Source: Alphaproteobacteria bacterium (GTDB lineage: Bacteria; Pseudomonadota; Alphaproteobacteria; Thalassobaculales; Thalassobaculaceae). Taken from it: 5,694 bases of DNA. The DNA is taken from positions 1 through 5,694 of the forward strand of contig JAPKDN010000226.1 of NCBI GenBank assembly GCA_028822575.1, written 5' to 3'. Under the pieces are notes generated by a model. The model was not told the origin of the DNA. It did no database searches and worked only from the letters and a program-made list of their open reading frames with translations. The position numbers were made by a program, and so were the translations under genes. Below, in pieces: positions 5,555 to 5,694 of the stretch. How positions within the stretch are numbered: the stretch's first letter is position 1; each line of letters opens with the position of its first letter.

Positions 5555-5573
5555 CAATTCGGCGGAGAACGGC

Positions 5574-5694
5574 GTGGTCGATATATTTCAGGAAATCGAC
5601 GAGGAACTTCGGCAGGATCGCGCCACCAAATTGTGGAAGCGCTACGGGAACTATGTGATCGCTGTGGCGATGCTGGTCGTGCTTTCGGTTGGCG
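5574..5694 (+). CDS. TPR_21/YfgM-like tetratricopeptide membrane protein (N-terminus only)
   Basis: Only the first 40 residues lie in the window. They read as a hydrophilic acidic/basic N-terminus (VDIFQEIDEELRQDR, 2-16), an amphipathic KLWKRYG segment (19-25), then a hydrophobic helix from about 27 onward. This matches the start of alphaproteobacterial YfgM-like proteins (TPR_21 domain), inner-membrane proteins anchored by one N-terminal helix with periplasmic TPR repeats. They are linked to the Sec translocon and periplasmic chaperones and often precede bamB and der; those neighbours would lie beyond the edge. The GTG start (5574-5576) is supported by GGAG seven nt ahead and by alignment of the VDIF...DEELR start with the family. 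The gene runs off the window, so its length and repeats cannot be checked. Confidence 0.75.
   Translation, partial: MVDIFQEIDEELRQDRATKLWKRYGNYVIAVAMLVVLSVG

Larger units (their letters stand above)
5253..5573. other. Divergent intergenic region with regulatory signals
   Basis: About 320 nt separate the DUF2794 start from the TPR_21-like start. The stretch holds the predicted DUF2794 promoter, the paired 14-bp repeats, the 12-bp palindrome and the 21-nt inverted repeat. No tRNA, small ORF with support or clear riboswitch was seen. I found no convincing promoter for the plus-strand gene, only TTGAGT near 5509 without a well-spaced -10. Confidence 0.6.

Noticed and set aside
5404..5658. Plus-strand frame of 84 residues near the right end
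   Set aside because: The arginine-rich translation is a shadow; another frame starting at GTG 5574 gives the recognisable VDIF...DEELR membrane-protein start.

Overview
The window looks like chromosomal DNA from an alphaproteobacterium, probably of a Rhodospirillales-like lineage. The evidence is a DUF2794 protein (a family largely restricted to Alphaproteobacteria), a small CxC/CxxC zinc-ribbon protein of a type I associate with the same class, a GTTC-N7-GTTC direct repeat (the alphaproteobacterial LexA-box form), and the first codons of a YfgM/TPR_21-like membrane protein. No phage, CRISPR, tRNA or rRNA gene was seen.

Layout from left to right. Positions 1-364 hold no convincing gene. There may be the last codons of a plus-strand gene (to 110), followed by a striking 126-nt imperfect palindrome (159-284) with 42-nt arms that match at 33 of 42 positions. 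Positions 365-2236 (minus) are a PhoX-type (DUF839) Tat-exported alkaline phosphatase gene. It is recognisable end to end in one frame but is broken by four in-frame stops (tandem TGA-TAA, then TAA, then TAG) and by a pair of compensating frameshifts. It also carries a hexanucleotide tandem repeat beside one of the stops. Upstream of it on the same strand lie an intact short-chain dehydrogenase (2448-3227), a small two-helix membrane protein (3327-3950) and a PilZ c-di-GMP-binding protein (3937-4293). The last two overlap or nearly abut and are probably cotranscribed. Next come a zinc-ribbon protein (4466-4744) and a DUF2794 protein (4914-5252), both on the minus strand. The window ends with the start of a plus-strand TPR_21/YfgM-like gene (5574 to the edge), divergent from DUF2794.

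The most informative non-coding signals are regulatory. A perfect GTTC-N7-GTTC LexA-type box overlaps a plausible -10 element of the zinc-ribbon gene, so that uncharacterised protein may belong to the SOS response. Upstream of DUF2794, two exact 14-bp copies of AGGTCGATTAGACG lie 43 bp apart (start to start), and the proximal copy sits inside the 17-bp spacer of a good sigma70-like promoter, as a repressor operator would. A perfect 10-bp inverted repeat with a 1-nt centre lies just ahead of the ribosome binding site of the TPR gene.

The genes do not form one obvious pathway. They are a set of mostly same-strand accessory and housekeeping genes: c-di-GMP sensing, a membrane protein, an oxidoreductase and a dead phosphate-scavenging enzyme. 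I see no complete new multi-gene system. The novelty is in the putative SOS-regulated zinc ribbon, the paired operators, the palindromic element and the heavily broken PhoX gene.
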